A stretch of DNA of 64,000 nucleotides, from positions 806,001 to 870,000 of the forward strand of contig NZ_CP016379.1 in NCBI RefSeq assembly GCF_003991135.1, written 5' to 3'. How positions within the stretch are numbered: position 1 is the first letter of the stretch; every line of letters begins with the position of its first letter. This stretch comes from Anoxybacter fermentans (GTDB taxonomy: Bacteria > Bacillota > Halanaerobiia > DY22613). The notes under the pieces were generated by a model, which saw only the letters and a program-made list of their open reading frames with translations, searched no databases and was not told where the DNA came from. This document shows, piece after piece, positions 27,683 to 37,053 of this stretch. Position numbers and translations under genes: made by a program.

Positions 27683-28207
27683 ATGACAAATCAATTTCAA
27701 AAAGATGATGGAATAAACGACAGTATAGAACTTATGATTTCAATTTTGATTCGGTATCCTGAGATCAACATGATCAAGACTGATCCAAAAACCCAGGAAA
27801 TTATTTTTTCTTTTCTTTTGAAGAAGAAATTGACCCAGGTAGAGTTTTTTACTCTGCAGAAAGAACTTATTAAAAATATTGAGACATTTTTATTTATCCA
27901 GAATAAAAAACCTAACAGTATTCGATTGCAGCTGCAGTCATATGGAGATTATTCCTTTGTTGAAGTAATCCGTGATTTTAAGACCATCAGTCAACGTGAA
28001 ATTTCTTTATTGATTCATTTAATTAGCAGTGAATTTGGCACTTATTTATTAACTGAAGTTGATGAAAATCAGGATTTAGAAGATCTTAAAAATCAGGAAA
28101 AAATAATTGATGATTTACTGACCCGATTGCAATATCAGAGACAGCAGGATTTAATTGGCTTTAGGGAGGCCGGTAAAGTAATGGTCTTTCAGAAAAATGG
28201 TGTATAA
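27683..28207 (+). CDS. Conserved-looking protein of unknown function between rny and ymdB
   Basis: A soluble protein of 174 residues without signal peptide, predicted mixed alpha/beta at the N-terminus (LMISILIRYPEINMIK, QEIIFSFLLKKKLT) and a charged coiled-coil-like C-terminus (residues 135-165). I do not recognise the family. GGAGAGGTGG precedes the ATG, and a strong terminator follows, so it is a real gene. A place between two RNA-decay-related genes is suggestive only. Confidence 0.75.
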   Translation: MTNQFQKDDGINDSIELMISILIRYPEINMIKTDPKTQEIIFSFLLKKKLTQVEFFTLQKELIKNIETFLFIQNKKPNSIRLQLQSYGDYSFVEVIRDFKTISQREISLLIHLISSEFGTYLLTEVDENQDLEDLKNQEKIIDDLLTRLQYQRQQDLIGFREAGKVMVFQKNGV

Positions 28208-28234
28208 TCTCCACAGTATGTGGAGATTTTTTTA
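28206..28234 (+). terminator. Terminator after the unknown gene
   Basis: ATCTCCACA and TGTGGAGAT form a perfect stem with a loop of three, followed by seven T. It overlaps the stop codon. Confidence 0.88.
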
Positions 28235-28347
28235 TTTAAAAGAAGGTGAATCCTGAAGTTTTGGAGAAATTATGAAAGCAAATCAGTAAAATAAGTTTAC
28301 CAGAATAAGTAATACTGGAAACAGTCTAGAATTAGGGGTGAAATTAG

Positions 28348-29136
28348 ATGAAAATTTTATGTATCGGAGATATTGTCGGCCGTCCTGGTCGCAGAGCGGT
28401 AAGAGAATTGCTGCCAAAGATTAAAGAAAAGCACAAGATTGACCTTGTTCTTGCCAATGGCGAAAATGCGGCTGGAGGTGTGGGATTGACCCGTAAGGTG
28501 ACAGAAGAACTTTTAAGTTATGGAATAGAGATTATCACTTTAGGTAATCATACCTGGGATAATCGTGAAATTTTTAAGTTTATTGATGATGATCAACTAC
28601 CGTTAGTTCGTCCTGCCAATTATCCACCTAAAACTCCAGGCAAGGGATATCGAATCTTTGAATATGAGGAAGCAAGAATTGGTATTATTAATATGTTGGG
28701 GCGGGTTTTTTTGGGTGATTTTGACTGTCCCTTTAGAACTTTTGACCAAATTTATGAAAAGATCAAGGATGAGACAGATTTCATTCTTGTGGATTTCCAT
28801 GCTGAGGCAACAGCAGAGAAGATGGCCTTTGGCTGGTATCTTGATGGTCGGGCAACAGCGGTATTTGGTACCCATACCCATATCCAGACAGCGGATGAAA
28901 GGATTTTGCCAGGTGGTACAGGATATATCACCGATTTAGGGATGACAGGACCTATTGATTCTGTCATTGGAGTTAAAAAAGATGTAGTGATAGAGAAGTT
29001 TCTTACTCAATTGCCAAAGCAATTTGAAGTGGCTAAGGGAGATGTTCAGCTCTGTGGTATTATTTTAGATATTACTGAAGTTTCCGGTAAAGTCCGCGAT
29101 ATTCAAAGAATTCAGGAAAATTCGTATAATGACTAG
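28348..29136 (+). CDS. ymdB: YmdB-type metallophosphoesterase
   Basis: The product, 262 residues, belongs to the TIGR00282 / YmdB group of calcineurin-like phosphoesterases; B. subtilis YmdB acts on 2',3'-cyclic nucleotides and affects sporulation and biofilm choices. Metal-binding motifs are complete: GDIVGRPGRR, NGENAAGGVG, GNHTWD, VDFHAEATAEK and GTHTHIQTAD. spoVS follows, the usual gene order in spore formers. Confidence 0.93.
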   Translation: MKILCIGDIVGRPGRRAVRELLPKIKEKHKIDLVLANGENAAGGVGLTRKVTEELLSYGIEIITLGNHTWDNREIFKFIDDDQLPLVRPANYPPKTPGKGYRIFEYEEARIGIINMLGRVFLGDFDCPFRTFDQIYEKIKDETDFILVDFHAEATAEKMAFGWYLDGRATAVFGTHTHIQTADERILPGGTGYITDLGMTGPIDSVIGVKKDVVIEKFLTQLPKQFEVAKGDVQLCGIILDITEVSGKVRDIQRIQENSYND

Positions 29137-29299
29137 TCATATTTTCCGGATGTGCTGAATAAAATGCCATTAGTAAAGAATTGAAAAAATTTTTTGAAAA
29201 AAATTTTGAGCAAAAGCAGGAATTTTAAAATTTTTGACTAAATAAATATATACATAAGAAGTAGGAATTTTTAACAAAAAGAGGAGGTATTTAACTAGC

Positions 29300-29560
29300 A
29301 TGGAAGTATTAAAGGTATCATCTAAATCAAGTCCAAATGCAGTTGCTGGAGCGTTGGCTGGAGTTTTAAGGGAAAAGGGATCTGCTGAATTGCAGGCCAT
29401 CGGTGCAGGAGCTATAAATCAGGGAATTAAAGCTGTTGCTATTGCTAGAGGTTTTGTAGCTCCAAGTGGTATTGACTTAATCTGTATCCCGGCTTTTACA
29501 GACATTGAAATCGATGGAGAAGAAAGAACAGCAATTAAATTAATTGTCGAACCTAGATAA
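29300..29560 (+). CDS. spoVS: Stage V sporulation protein S (SpoVS)
   Basis: An 86-residue Alba-fold protein, nearly the canonical sequence: KVSSKSSPNAVAGALAGVLR, then LQAIGAGAINQGIKAVAIAR and the end IKLIVEPR. It controls late sporulation, so the host is or was a spore former. GGAGGT precedes the ATG. Confidence 0.97.
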   Translation: MEVLKVSSKSSPNAVAGALAGVLREKGSAELQAIGAGAINQGIKAVAIARGFVAPSGIDLICIPAFTDIEIDGEERTAIKLIVEPR

Positions 29561-29581
29561 GAAAGTAACTTATATATGTTT

Positions 29582-29618
29582 AAAAGCCTGTTTGCAGAAG
29601 CTGCAAACAGGCTTTTTT
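29582..29618 (+). terminator. Terminator of spoVS
   Basis: AAAAGCCTGTTTGCAG and CTGCAAACAGGCTTTT form a 16-bp perfect stem with more T following. Confidence 0.92.
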
Positions 29619-29629
29619 ATGTATCTGAA

Positions 29630-29811
29630 GATTAAACTGCAAAAAGCTAATTTTGAGCGCCATAGAAATTTTTTGTTAAACCATCTTAGTGAGATTGAAA
29701 AGAATGACTTCATATGAGGAGGTAATGAGCTAATCAAGTCACTGAAATCAAACTTTAGATGGTTCGAAAAATTTTTTATAAAGTGAAAAATTGGCTTTTT
29801 GCAGTGAAATC
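29630..29811 (+). repeat. Repeat element 1, copy D
   Basis: A 182-bp copy with perfect 7-bp flanking duplications, ATCTGAA at 29623-29629 and 29812-29818. Hairpin 2 is shortened. It lies just after the spoVS terminator and 107 bases before the hydantoinase. Confidence 0.92.
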
Positions 29812-29918
29812 ATCTGAAAGTTATAAAAAATTTGAAAAAAGGAGGATTACCTTAATTTTTATTGAATATATTTATTAAAGTTAAATGATATTTAAATACC
29901 TCGAATGGAGGTGTGAAG

Positions 29919-31313
29919 GTGCAAAAACTATTAAAAGGCGGCATTCTTGTTACAGATGAAGGTACTTTTCAAGGCAATATACTCATTGAAGGTGAGAAGA
30001 TTGCCCGGATTGGAAAATTTGATGTAGAGGAATTGGATACAGACTGTGAGGTTATTGATGTAATGGGAAAATTGATAATGCCCGGAATTGTTGATGCTCA
30101 TACTCATTATCAGTTAAAATCGCGGAATACAATAACGGCAGATGATTTTGTCAGCGGTTCTATCTCTGCAGCTTGTGGTGGAGTGACAACTTTTATAGAT
30201 TATGCTGATCATTTACCTGATCATTCACTTAAGGAAGCTGCGCAGTTAAGGATTGACGAAGCTCTGGGTAAAACAGTATTAGATTTTACATTACATCAAA
30301 CCATCACCCATTTTGATGAAACAATAAGTCAGGAGATGGTTGATCTTGTAAAGATGGGGATTAGCAGCATTAAAATTTTTACCACCTACCGTCGGGAAGG
30401 TTATATGATTCCAACCGGGCAATGGGAGTATGTCTTTAGACGGTTAAAAGAGTTGGAGATTCTTTTAACAGTCCATGCTGAAGATGATGATATAATTATG
30501 CGTTTAGAAGAGGAATTTAAAAAAAGAGGTCAGCTTTCTCCCGATATGCACCCAAAAATTCGTCCTTCAAAAGCTGAAGAGATTGCTATAGAAAAGGTGG
30601 GAGAACTGGCCAGAAAAGTAGGAATTCCGATATATATTGCTCACCTATCATCAAAAGCTGGTTATGAGGCTCTTAAAAGGGTAAAACAAAGGGGTGGAGC
30701 GATATATGCTGAGACTACTCCTCATTACCTTTTATTGGACGAAGGAAGCTTGAAAGAGCCGATGGCGCAAAGATTTATTATGACACCACCTTTGCGCACC
30801 AAAAAAGATCAAAAGGCTCTCTGGGAAGGTTTAAAGGCTGGGGATATACAGGTAGTTGCTACAGATCATTGTTCTTTTACTCTTGAGCAAAAATTGAGTG
30901 ATGATTGCTGTTTGACTATTCTACCGGGATTACCCGGTTCTGAAACGCTGCTTCCGCTGATTCATCACTTTGGTGTAGGGCAGGGATTATTAGAGTATCC
31001 TCAATTGGTAAGAATTCTTTCTTCAGAACCGGCTAAAATTTTTGGACTTTATCCAGAAAAAGGCAGTTTAAAGCCCGGTACCGATGCTGACCTGGTAGTT
31101 TTTGATCCGAAGAAAAAAGTAACCCTTACTCATTCTAATTTACATTCGAAAGCTGATTATACTCCTTATGAGGGAATGGAGGTTCAGGGATATCCTGTAA
31201 TGACTTTTTTAAGGGGAGAATTAGTGGTTAGAAATGGAGAGTTTTGTGGGCAAATCGGTCAGGGGCGGTTTATCAAGGCTAAGAGGTCAAAGTTGTACAA
31301 AAAAGTAGTATAA
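29919..31313 (+). CDS. Hydantoinase / dihydropyrimidinase-family amidohydrolase
   Basis: A 464-residue cyclic amidohydrolase. The metal site is visible: HTH in VDAHTHYQL, the carboxylated lysine in SIKIFTTY, HAEDDD, IAHLSSKAG and ATDHCSF. The family opens hydantoin, dihydropyrimidine or allantoin rings. The location just upstream of a molybdenum hydroxylase operon suggests purine or other N-heterocycle breakdown. The exact substrate cannot be told. The GTG at 29919 is seven bases after GGAGG; the GTG at 29913 overlaps that site. Confidence 0.9.
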   Translation: MQKLLKGGILVTDEGTFQGNILIEGEKIARIGKFDVEELDTDCEVIDVMGKLIMPGIVDAHTHYQLKSRNTITADDFVSGSISAACGGVTTFIDYADHLPDHSLKEAAQLRIDEALGKTVLDFTLHQTITHFDETISQEMVDLVKMGISSIKIFTTYRREGYMIPTGQWEYVFRRLKELEILLTVHAEDDDIIMRLEEEFKKRGQLSPDMHPKIRPSKAEEIAIEKVGELARKVGIPIYIAHLSSKAGYEALKRVKQRGGAIYAETTPHYLLLDEGSLKEPMAQRFIMTPPLRTKKDQKALWEGLKAGDIQVVATDHCSFTLEQKLSDDCCLTILPGLPGSETLLPLIHHFGVGQGLLEYPQLVRILSSEPAKIFGLYPEKGSLKPGTDADLVVFDPKKKVTLTHSNLHSKADYTPYEGMEVQGYPVMTFLRGELVVRNGEFCGQIGQGRFIKAKRSKLYKKVV

Positions 31314-31382
31314 ATTTCGTAGAAATTTTATCTTTTTAAAATATTGTCTTAAAATTTAGAAATTAAAATAGGAGGTGTTATG

Positions 31383-33686
31383 ATGTATAGGTATATACGT
31401 CAGGCTGTTCCCAAGGTCGACATCAAAGAGAAAGTCACTGGAAAAGCAAAGTATGGTGGAGATTTAAAATTTGATGGAATGTTATATGCCAGAACTGTAT
31501 ATAGTAAACATCCCCATGCCCGGATTTTAAATATTGATACATCTGCAGCAGAGAAGATTCCGGGGGTAGTTACCGTTCTTACTGTCAAAGATATTCCTGG
31601 TTCTAATACTCTTTTTGGCGGATTTCATGTTCTTACAGGAGATAAGGTGAGATTTATCGGTGATGGAGTAGCATTAGTAGTGGCTAAAGATCCTGCTATA
31701 GCTGATAAGGCAAGGAAAGCTGTAAAGGTAAAATATGAACCATTACCTGCTGTTTTTACTATCGATGAGGCATTAGCCGAAGATGCTCCACAGATTCATG
31801 AATCTGCAGAAGGAAATATTATTGATAACAGCCGTCATTGCCTTATTAAAGGTGATGTTGAAGCAGGTTTTGCTGAAGCTGATATAATTATAGAACGGAC
31901 TTATGAGACCCAATTTGTTGAACATGCTTATATCGAGCCGGAAGCGGTAGTGGCTGTTCCAGATCCCATAGAAAAATTTATAACCATATATGGTTCTATT
32001 CAAAATCCATTTTCTGTCAGAGGCAATGTAGCTGATGCTTTAGGTTGGAATATGAGCCAGGTGCGTGTTGTCCAGAGTACCTTGGGAGGAACCTTTGGAG
32101 GAAAAGATGAAAGTGCTATGGTTCTCTCTGCTAGAGCAGCTGTTGCAGCCTTTCTCACCGGCCGTCCGGTAAAGATTGTTCTGAGTAGAGAGGAATCTAT
32201 GCTGGAAAGTTCCAAACGACATCCATATCGCTTTAACTTTAAAGTGGGTGTAAAAAAAGATGGTAGGATAACAGCGATGGAGACAGTTGTTATAGCTCAG
32301 GGGGGCGGCTATAATAACAAAGCACAGTTTACTAACTGGCGTGCTTCAATCCATGCTACCGGACCATACCGGGTTCCCAACATCAAAACAGAGGTATTTG
32401 GGGTATATACCAACACCATTTACGGTGGAGCAATGCGCGGATTTTCTTCTCCACAATGCATCTTTGCTGTAGAGTCTCTAATGGATGAGATTGCAGAAGA
32501 GTTAGGTTTAGATCCCCTTAAGATCCGTGAGATCAATGCTTTAAGACCGGGGGATACTACCCCAAGTAGTCAACCTTTAGGTCCAGGAGCCATCCCTGCT
32601 CCACTTCTTAAAATGCTTAAAGATGTGACAGAAAAGACTGATTTTTTAAGAAAGAGAGAAGAATATTCTAAAACCAACACCGGGCCAATTAAGCGCGGTA
32701 TAGGTCTTGCAGTCGCTTTCCGTGGTGCCGGCCTGGGCGGTGAAGCTTTGGATGCTACTGGAGCAATGGTTTCCATTCAGGCTGATGGAAGTGTGACTAT
32801 TATTAGTGGTCTGACTGAGAACGGTCAAGGTCTAAAGACTGTTCATTCCCAGATTGTTGCAGAAACTTTGGGAATTTCCATGGATCGGATTGTTTATCCA
32901 AATGTGGATACTACAATTATTCCCGATGGTGGCCCAACTGTTGCTTCACGTGGTACTATGATTGGTGGTAAAGCTATGGTCATGGCAGCAGAAGAGGTGA
33001 AAGGCAAATTGTTGCAGGTTGCAGGAGAGATGTTAAACTGTAATCCTTCTGAACTGGTAATTGAAAATGAAAGAATTTATTCAACTTCTAATCCTGAGCT
33101 GTCGACAACGTATATGGAAGTTGTTGAAAAAGCCAGATCTATTGGGGTTATGCTGGCAGCTTTAAGTTGGTTCAGTCCCGGTGTTGCTGACTTAGATCAC
33201 CATACTAATCAGGGTGAAGCTTTTCCAACTTACGTATGGGGTGTTGTAGTTGCTGAAGTAGAAGTTGATACTGAAACAGGTAAAGTTGAAGTAGTAAAAG
33301 TTACCTCTGCTCATGATGTGGGTACAGCAGTCAATCCGGAAAATATCAAAGGACAGGTATATGGCGGAATTGTCATGGCCCAGGGTATGGGTGTTTTAGA
33401 AGAGATGGAAGTGGAGGATGGGTTTGTAAAGAGTTTGAACTTAGATGAATATTTGATTCCCACAGCTATGGATATTCCTGAGATGGATGTTATGATCGTT
33501 GAGACAGATGACTCTTTTGGACCATATGGTGCTAAGAGTGTAGGTGAACCTTCTACCGAAATTCCTGCAGCGGCTATCGCTAATGCTATTGCCCATGCAA
33601 CAGGTAAACGGATTCGTAATCTGCCGTGTAATTTAGAACGGGTTCTTTTAGGTCACAAATTGACTAGAAAGGGGGTCAGGAAATGA
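31383..33686 (+). CDS. Xanthine dehydrogenase-family molybdenum hydroxylase, Mo-binding subunit
   Basis: A 767-residue large subunit that binds the molybdopterin cofactor and oxidises the substrate. Seen are the aldehyde oxidase/xanthine dehydrogenase hammerhead domain (18-125), the cofactor segments STLGGTFGGKDES and GGAMRGFSSPQ, and the catalytic Glu in GAKSVGEPSTEIPA. The order Mo, FAD, FeS subunits with 4-base overlaps makes one operon. In anaerobes such sets with a hydantoinase are associated with purine catabolism, sometimes selenium-dependent; no selenium genes are present here. Two adjacent ATGs exist; the second is better spaced from GGAGG. Confidence 0.93.
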   Translation: MYRYIRQAVPKVDIKEKVTGKAKYGGDLKFDGMLYARTVYSKHPHARILNIDTSAAEKIPGVVTVLTVKDIPGSNTLFGGFHVLTGDKVRFIGDGVALVVAKDPAIADKARKAVKVKYEPLPAVFTIDEALAEDAPQIHESAEGNIIDNSRHCLIKGDVEAGFAEADIIIERTYETQFVEHAYIEPEAVVAVPDPIEKFITIYGSIQNPFSVRGNVADALGWNMSQVRVVQSTLGGTFGGKDESAMVLSARAAVAAFLTGRPVKIVLSREESMLESSKRHPYRFNFKVGVKKDGRITAMETVVIAQGGGYNNKAQFTNWRASIHATGPYRVPNIKTEVFGVYTNTIYGGAMRGFSSPQCIFAVESLMDEIAEELGLDPLKIREINALRPGDTTPSSQPLGPGAIPAPLLKMLKDVTEKTDFLRKREEYSKTNTGPIKRGIGLAVAFRGAGLGGEALDATGAMVSIQADGSVTIISGLTENGQGLKTVHSQIVAETLGISMDRIVYPNVDTTIIPDGGPTVASRGTMIGGKAMVMAAEEVKGKLLQVAGEMLNCNPSELVIENERIYSTSNPELSTTYMEVVEKARSIGVMLAALSWFSPGVADLDHHTNQGEAFPTYVWGVVVAEVEVDTETGKVEVVKVTSAHDVGTAVNPENIKGQVYGGIVMAQGMGVLEEMEVEDGFVKSLNLDEYLIPTAMDIPEMDVMIVETDDSFGPYGAKSVGEPSTEIPAAAIANAIAHATGKRIRNLPCNLERVLLGHKLTRKGVRK

Positions 33687-34552
33687 GAGAATTTAATTTT
33701 ATTCAACCAAAGAGTGTTGATGAAGTATTAGAGCTTTTGAATATTTATGGATCAAAGGCAAAGGTTGTGGCAGGTGGGACCGATTTGATTGTTGAATTGA
33801 GAAAAGATGAGGGCCCCAAAGATCTGGAGGTTGTGATCAATATTGCCCATTTGGATGATTTGAATTATATAAAAGATGATGGCGAGTGGGTACGGATTGG
33901 TGCTGCTACACCCCATGCTAAGGTAGTTAAATCTGGGCTGATTCAAAAGGAAATTCCTGCTCTGGCTTATGCGGCCAATAGTGTAGGTTCTCCCCAGATC
34001 CGCAACCGGGGTACCATTGGTGGAAATATCATGAATGCTTCGCCAGCAGCAGATACGGTACCGGTGCTGGTGGCTCTGGATGCTGTTTTAACTTTCAGAT
34101 CTGTATCAGGTAAACGCCGGGTACCGATTACCGATATCTACGTCAAACCTTATAAAACCAATGTGCCGCCTGAGGAGTTATTGGTTGAAGTATCTTTCAA
34201 AAAATTACCTGCCACTGCATCTAGCGCTTTTATTAAATTGGGGCGAAGGAATGCTTTAGCCATTTCCAGAATGAATGTGGCAGTGATTCTGGATCGTGAT
34301 GCTGAGGGAGTTATCAAAGATATCAGAATCGCTCCTGGTTCAACTACACCTGTACCATCCAGAATAAAATGTGCTGAAGAAGTACTTTTGGGTAAGAAGC
34401 CAACTGATGAGCTGATTGAGTTGGCAGGATCAAAGGTGTCAGAAGAGATGATTAGAATAAGCGGTTACAGGTGGTCTACTGAGTATAAAAAGCCGGTTAT
34501 TGAAGCTTTAACAAGAAGAGGAATCCGTAAAGCATTGGGGGGGCAGCAATGA
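33683..34552 (+). CDS. Molybdenum hydroxylase, FAD-binding subunit
   Basis: A 289-residue subunit with the two FAD motifs of the CoxM family, VVAGGTDLIVEL and IRNRGTIGGNIMNASPAAD, and a C-terminal CO-dehydrogenase flavoprotein domain. It passes electrons from the iron-sulfur subunit to an acceptor. It overlaps both neighbours by four bases. Confidence 0.94.
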   Translation: MREFNFIQPKSVDEVLELLNIYGSKAKVVAGGTDLIVELRKDEGPKDLEVVINIAHLDDLNYIKDDGEWVRIGAATPHAKVVKSGLIQKEIPALAYAANSVGSPQIRNRGTIGGNIMNASPAADTVPVLVALDAVLTFRSVSGKRRVPITDIYVKPYKTNVPPEELLVEVSFKKLPATASSAFIKLGRRNALAISRMNVAVILDRDAEGVIKDIRIAPGSTTPVPSRIKCAEEVLLGKKPTDELIELAGSKVSEEMIRISGYRWSTEYKKPVIEALTRRGIRKALGGQQ

Positions 34553-35022
34553 AGAAGATTAAACTTAAATTTACAGTTAATAATAAGCCATATGAGTTGG
34601 AAGTTAATCCTAATGCACGTCTTCTGGATGTTTTGAGAGATGAATTGAATCTGACCGGAACAAAAGAAGGTTGCGGTGTAGGTGAGTGTGGAGCCTGTAC
34701 TGTGATCATGAATGGTCAGGCTGTCAACTCCTGTTTGGTCTTAGCTGGTCAGGCCCAGGGGGCTAAAATTATTACTATTGAAGGAGTACAGGGTGAGAAT
34801 GGTGAACTCCATCCCATCCAACAGGCTTTTATCGATAAAGGTGCTGTTCAGTGTGGATATTGTACTCCCGGGATGATCTTAAGTGCTAAGGCACTGTTAG
34901 ATCAAAATCCCAATCCAACTGTAGAAGAAATTAAAGAGGGGATTTCGGGTAATCTCTGCCGCTGTACTGGCTATCAGCAGATTATTGAAGCTGTACAGGA
35001 AGCGGCAAAACGGATGGAATGA
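34549..35022 (+). CDS. Molybdenum hydroxylase, [2Fe-2S] subunit
   Basis: A 157-residue protein with a plant-type ferredoxin cluster (GCGVGECGACTVIMNG, distal Cys in NSCLV) and a second helical cluster (QCGYCTPGM and LCRCTGYQQI). All eight cysteines are present. Its stop codon TGA is made by the last T of a target duplication and the first GA of repeat copy E, so the 3' end of the gene has been rebuilt by the insertion. Confidence 0.95.
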   Translation: MKKIKLKFTVNNKPYELEVNPNARLLDVLRDELNLTGTKEGCGVGECGACTVIMNGQAVNSCLVLAGQAQGAKIITIEGVQGENGELHPIQQAFIDKGAVQCGYCTPGMILSAKALLDQNPNPTVEEIKEGISGNLCRCTGYQQIIEAVQEAAKRME

Positions 35023-35239
35023 TTAAACTATAAAAAGCTAATTTTGAGCGCGATTGAAATTTTACGTTAAAAACCGTCTTAGTGAGGTTGAAAAGAATGG
35101 TCTCATCTGTGGATGTGATGAGCTAATCATGGGTCATAAGGACCCATTGATTAGTGTGCCTTATTTTAACTGAAATTGAACTTTAGATGGTTCGAAAAAT
35201 TTTTTATGAAGTGAAAAATTAGCTTTTTGCAGTAAGATT
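35021..35239 (+). repeat. Repeat element 1, copy E
   Basis: A 219-bp copy flanked by ATGGAAT (35014-35020) and ATGAAAT (35240-35246), a 7-bp duplication with one difference. Its first two bases are part of the stop codon of the [2Fe-2S] subunit gene. Both GGA hairpins are present. Confidence 0.92.
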
Positions 35240-35257
35240 ATGAAATGAATTTTATAA

Positions 35258-35565
35258 AAAATGGCATGTTTTATTAAAAACTATGCCATTTTGAGCTTGT
35301 TGACAAACCTTTCTTTTTTAGAGACTTGCCCGTGCACTGCCAGAAAAACTAAATATAATTTCTGAAGTGTATAAGTCAAGGCTTAAAGCCAGGAGGGTGG
35401 AAGCCTTGACTTTTAAGGACGCGTAGCCAGGATGGCGGAGCGTCTGGTAGTAGAAGAAATTATATTTAGTTTTTTGTTCCTCTGTGGGAGCAAGTTGTGT
35501 GTACCTCCTCTTTTTCAACAACCTGAAATTGCATGGTTTATTAAGGACCATGCCGTTTTTTTCTG
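35258..35565. repeat. Element 2: nested inverted-repeat element with two AGGAN hairpins
   Basis: The outer ends (AAAAAATGGCATG...CTATGCC and GCATGG...CCATGCCGTTTTTT) are inverted copies of each other and each is itself a hairpin. Inside are paired TTGTTGA / TCAACAA (35298, 35514), CTTGCCC / GGGAGCAAG (35334, 35487) and a perfect 20-bp stem at 35344-35363 and 35455-35474. The centre holds two hairpins: stem AAGTCAAGGCTT / AAGCCTTGACTT with GCCAGGAGGG in the loop, and GACGC-GTA-GCC-AGGAT-GGC-GGA-GCGTC. No credible ORF is present. The plan matches element 1 although the sequence does not. Confidence 0.75.
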
Positions 35566-35628
35566 GATTATTTCGGGTTTCTATGATAAGATAAAATCAA
35601 AATCTGGATATTCGTAGGAGGGAGAAGC

Positions 35629-36591
35629 ATGGATTATTTGACCCTGCATAAAGAGCTTTTTGTAGTCAATGCCCATCTGGATTCGATTCTTTCTATTGTG
35701 AATGGTAGGCTAGATTATACTATCCGCAATAACCGTGGGCACAGCGATATTCCCCGCATCCGTGAGGGTGGGGTTGATCTTTTAGTATTTGCAGTTTATG
35801 TGGAGCAACATTACAAGCCTGAAGGTGCTCTTAAACGCACTATGGAGCTAATAGATGCTATTTATCAGTTAGTGGATTCTTCACCTGATCTGGAACTGGT
35901 GTTGACAGCTAAAGATGTTGAGCGTATCCGGCAGGAGGGCAAAATTGGCATTTTACTGGCCATTGAAGGTGCAGATGGAGTGATGAATATTGGCTGTTTG
36001 AGAAACTTTTATAGGTTAGGAGTACGTCTGATTACGCTGACCTGGAGCAATAGTAATTTACTTGCTGCTGGTGTTGATGAGGAGAAAGGCTGGGGGCTTA
36101 CCAACTTTGGGCGTGAATGTTTAGAAGAGATGAATGATCTGGGGATTATCGTGGATGTTTCCCACCTGGCTTTAGAAGGATTCTGGGATGTAATAAAACT
36201 GTCCAAAGCGCCGATAGTGGCTTCTCATTCCAATGCTAGAGCTATTTGCAATCACCGGCGCAATCTGACCGATGAGCAGTTATTGGCCTTAAAAGAAAAT
36301 GGCGGTGTAATTGGGCTTTGCTATGCTCCAGGACACCTGCGTGAAGGTGGAGGGGCGGATGTGGATGATATTTTTAAACATCTCTATTACATAAAAGATT
36401 TGATCGGTATTGATCATGTGGGTCTTGGAACCGATTTTGATGGTATAGTAGAAGCCCCACGTGGAATGGAAGATATCAGTAAAACTCCTCTAATAACAAA
36501 AAGAATGTTGGAAGAAGGTTTTAGCCGGGAAGATATAGCTAAAGTAATGGGTGAGAATTTCTTAAGGGTGATAAAACAGGTTTTAAAGTGA
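35629..36591 (+). CDS. Membrane dipeptidase (peptidase family M19)
   Basis: A 320-residue zinc dipeptidase. Motifs include NAHLDSI near the N-terminus (variant of the HxD metal pair), LLAIEGAD, LTWSNSNLLAAG, VDVSHLALEGFWDV, ASHSNARAICNHRRNL and GLGTDFDG. Family members split dipeptides, some with D-residues, or related amides. It may process products of the hydantoinase and hydroxylase upstream, but it is separated from them by two repeat elements. GGAGGG precedes the ATG. Confidence 0.92.
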   Translation: MDYLTLHKELFVVNAHLDSILSIVNGRLDYTIRNNRGHSDIPRIREGGVDLLVFAVYVEQHYKPEGALKRTMELIDAIYQLVDSSPDLELVLTAKDVERIRQEGKIGILLAIEGADGVMNIGCLRNFYRLGVRLITLTWSNSNLLAAGVDEEKGWGLTNFGRECLEEMNDLGIIVDVSHLALEGFWDVIKLSKAPIVASHSNARAICNHRRNLTDEQLLALKENGGVIGLCYAPGHLREGGGADVDDIFKHLYYIKDLIGIDHVGLGTDFDGIVEAPRGMEDISKTPLITKRMLEEGFSREDIAKVMGENFLRVIKQVLK

Positions 36592-36603
36592 ATGAGATGA
36601 CAA

Positions 36604-36632
36604 AACCTCCTGGTCAAGGTAGCCAGGAGGTT
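36604..36632. terminator. Bidirectional terminator between convergent genes
   Basis: AACCTCCTGG and CCAGGAGGTT form a perfect 10-bp stem. It lies between the dipeptidase gene and the convergent exporter genes. Confidence 0.75.
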
Positions 36633-37053
36633 ATGATTTTATCCTGGGTGGAATAGCACCCACAATGGCTATGGCAAGAGCGATAGCTCCTGCAATCATT
36701 AGGGTATCAATTCCGGTCTTGACTCCTTCAAGGTATTGGCCCTTGATCAGAAAGAGCATTGTATCATAAGCGGGAATTCCCGGTACTAAGGGGATGATTC
36801 CGGCAATGACAAAGACGGTTACGGGAAGACGCATTATTCGGGCAAAGATTTCGCCACAGATTCCCACAAGGATAGAAGCGATAAATGAAGCGATGACAAC
36901 ATTACCAATCAGATGTTTGGAGAGCAAAAATCCTGCCCAACTGATAGTACCGGTAAGGCCTAGAAGCCATAGGCTTTTTTTTGGTGCTTGAAATAGAATT
37001 CCAAAGGTCAGTACCATTACAAAAGCTGCAAACAATTCAGTGATTATTTTCAT
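36631..37053 (-). CDS. ThrE-type threonine/serine exporter, small subunit (YjjB-like)
   Basis: A 140-residue membrane protein with about four or five hydrophobic helices, containing GIIPLVPGIPAYDTML, the hallmark of the DUF3815/ThrE_2 half of the ThrE exporter. The other half is the overlapping upstream gene. Together they form a split ThrE, thought to export threonine, serine or dicarboxylates. Confidence 0.9.
   Translation of the reverse strand: MKIITELFAAFVMVLTFGILFQAPKKSLWLLGLTGTISWAGFLLSKHLIGNVVIASFIASILVGICGEIFARIMRLPVTVFVIAGIIPLVPGIPAYDTMLFLIKGQYLEGVKTGIDTLMIAGAIALAIAIVGAIPPRIKS

Noticed and set aside
35344-35474. tRNA-like cloverleaf or tmRNA
   Set aside because: There is a long stem with two hairpins, but no CCA end, T-loop (GGTTCRA) or anticodon arm of correct size.
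35432-35617. 61-codon ORF inside element 2
   Set aside because: It crosses the inverted arms and a terminator-like hairpin and has no ribosome binding site.
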